From positions 3,183,468 through 3,247,467 of the forward strand of contig JAVLUZ010000341.1 of the NCBI GenBank assembly GCA_036768485.1: a stretch of 64,000 bases of DNA, read 5' to 3'. This document shows, one piece after another, positions 63,700 through 64,000 of this stretch; the stretch's first letter is position 1, and every line of letters begins with the position of its first letter. A program made the translations under genes and the position numbers. This DNA comes from Mermis nigrescens. Taxonomy: Eukaryota > Nematoda > Enoplea > Mermithida > Mermithidae. Below the pieces are notes generated by a model. It was not told the DNA's origin. It ran no database searches and saw only the letters and a program-made list of their open reading frames with translations.

Positions 63700-64000
63700 G
63701 GTTGGAAAAACCAAAATTTGAAAATTTCTGAAATTTTGGATTTTTGATTTTTTATTGTTTTTAATGGTTTTTCATGGTTTTTTCCATGTTTTTTCCGTGG
63801 TTTTTTTCTACATGTTTTAAAAAAATATCAATTTGTCAAAGTTTGCCTGACCTCAGTTCAGGCAAGGCATCGCTTTATCTCTTTGATTAATAAGACGGCC
63901 CGTGTCCATTCTAAAGGCTCACTTTAGCGTTTATGGTGTCATCCTGACCTTTCTTTTCTTCAACAAAAACGCCAACTTGAACTGGTTTCCGAGCCGAATG
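63700..64000. mobile_element. Possible element end (CAGGGTTGGAAAAACC), cut by the window
   Basis: CAGGGTTGGAAAAACC is followed by GGTTTTT-rich subterminal text, a plan like hAT ends. The other end lies outside the window. Confidence 0.4.

Noticed and set aside
63700..64000. Telomeric or satellite end
   Set aside because: The GGTTTTT-type words are irregular and limited to about 120 bp next to a CAGGGTTGGAAA terminus, which fits the end of an element better.

Overview
The window looks like a gene-poor, AT-rich stretch of an invertebrate animal genome. A nematode or similar small metazoan is possible, but the sequence does not settle it. The evidence is a protein-coding gene split into short exons with T-rich 3' splice sites, Penelope-type and CR1-like retrotransposons, hAT- and mariner-like DNA elements, and dozens of miniature inverted-repeat elements (MITEs). 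No bacterial operon, CRISPR array or rRNA is seen.

Layout. 1-704 is a 177-bp tandem array in which every unit carries a tRNA-Thr-like gene with pol III boxes. 705-16,036 is non-coding and packed with MITEs. 16,037-36,041 (minus strand) is the one host gene recognised: a large-type thioredoxin reductase. Eight consecutive exons were pieced together from splice sites, reading phase and conserved residues (FAD-binding GGGSGG, redox-active CVNVGC, NADPH-binding region). Its introns, 75 bp to 6.4 kb, are filled with MITEs and AT-rich simple sequence. Its 3' exons, including any selenocysteine end, and its first exon(s) were not found. 36-48 kb is a nest of elements: two tandem hAT copies, one carrying a transposase C-terminus. 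The second copy is interrupted by a ~1-kb terminal-inverted-repeat element with internal ~180-bp repeats and by a decayed CR1-like LINE with a 2A motif, a PHD finger, an endonuclease and a reverse transcriptase. The LINE is itself split by an unidentified 1.95-kb insertion.

48.5-49.8 kb holds three ~350-bp LTR-like units separated by two ~89-bp spacers and bounded by a 4-bp target duplication (TRIM-like). 50-53.5 kb has a minisatellite, conserved hairpins and mariner-like MITEs. 53.5-60.9 kb (minus strand) holds remains of a Ty3/gypsy-like retroelement in the odd order gag, envelope-like, protease, pol linker. It is cut by two MITEs and by a 1.2-kb TA-flanked element that carries a Penelope GIY-YIG fragment, and it is flanked by inverted rather than direct repeats. 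60.9-62.0 kb is a second 5'-truncated LINE. The right end has fold-back repeats.

The recurrent theme is nested insertion. Target duplications and filled/empty-site pairs inside the window allow several insertions to be ordered. A 13-bp GC-rich hairpin core (GGCGCGAAGCGCC and variants) recurs inside otherwise different element families.
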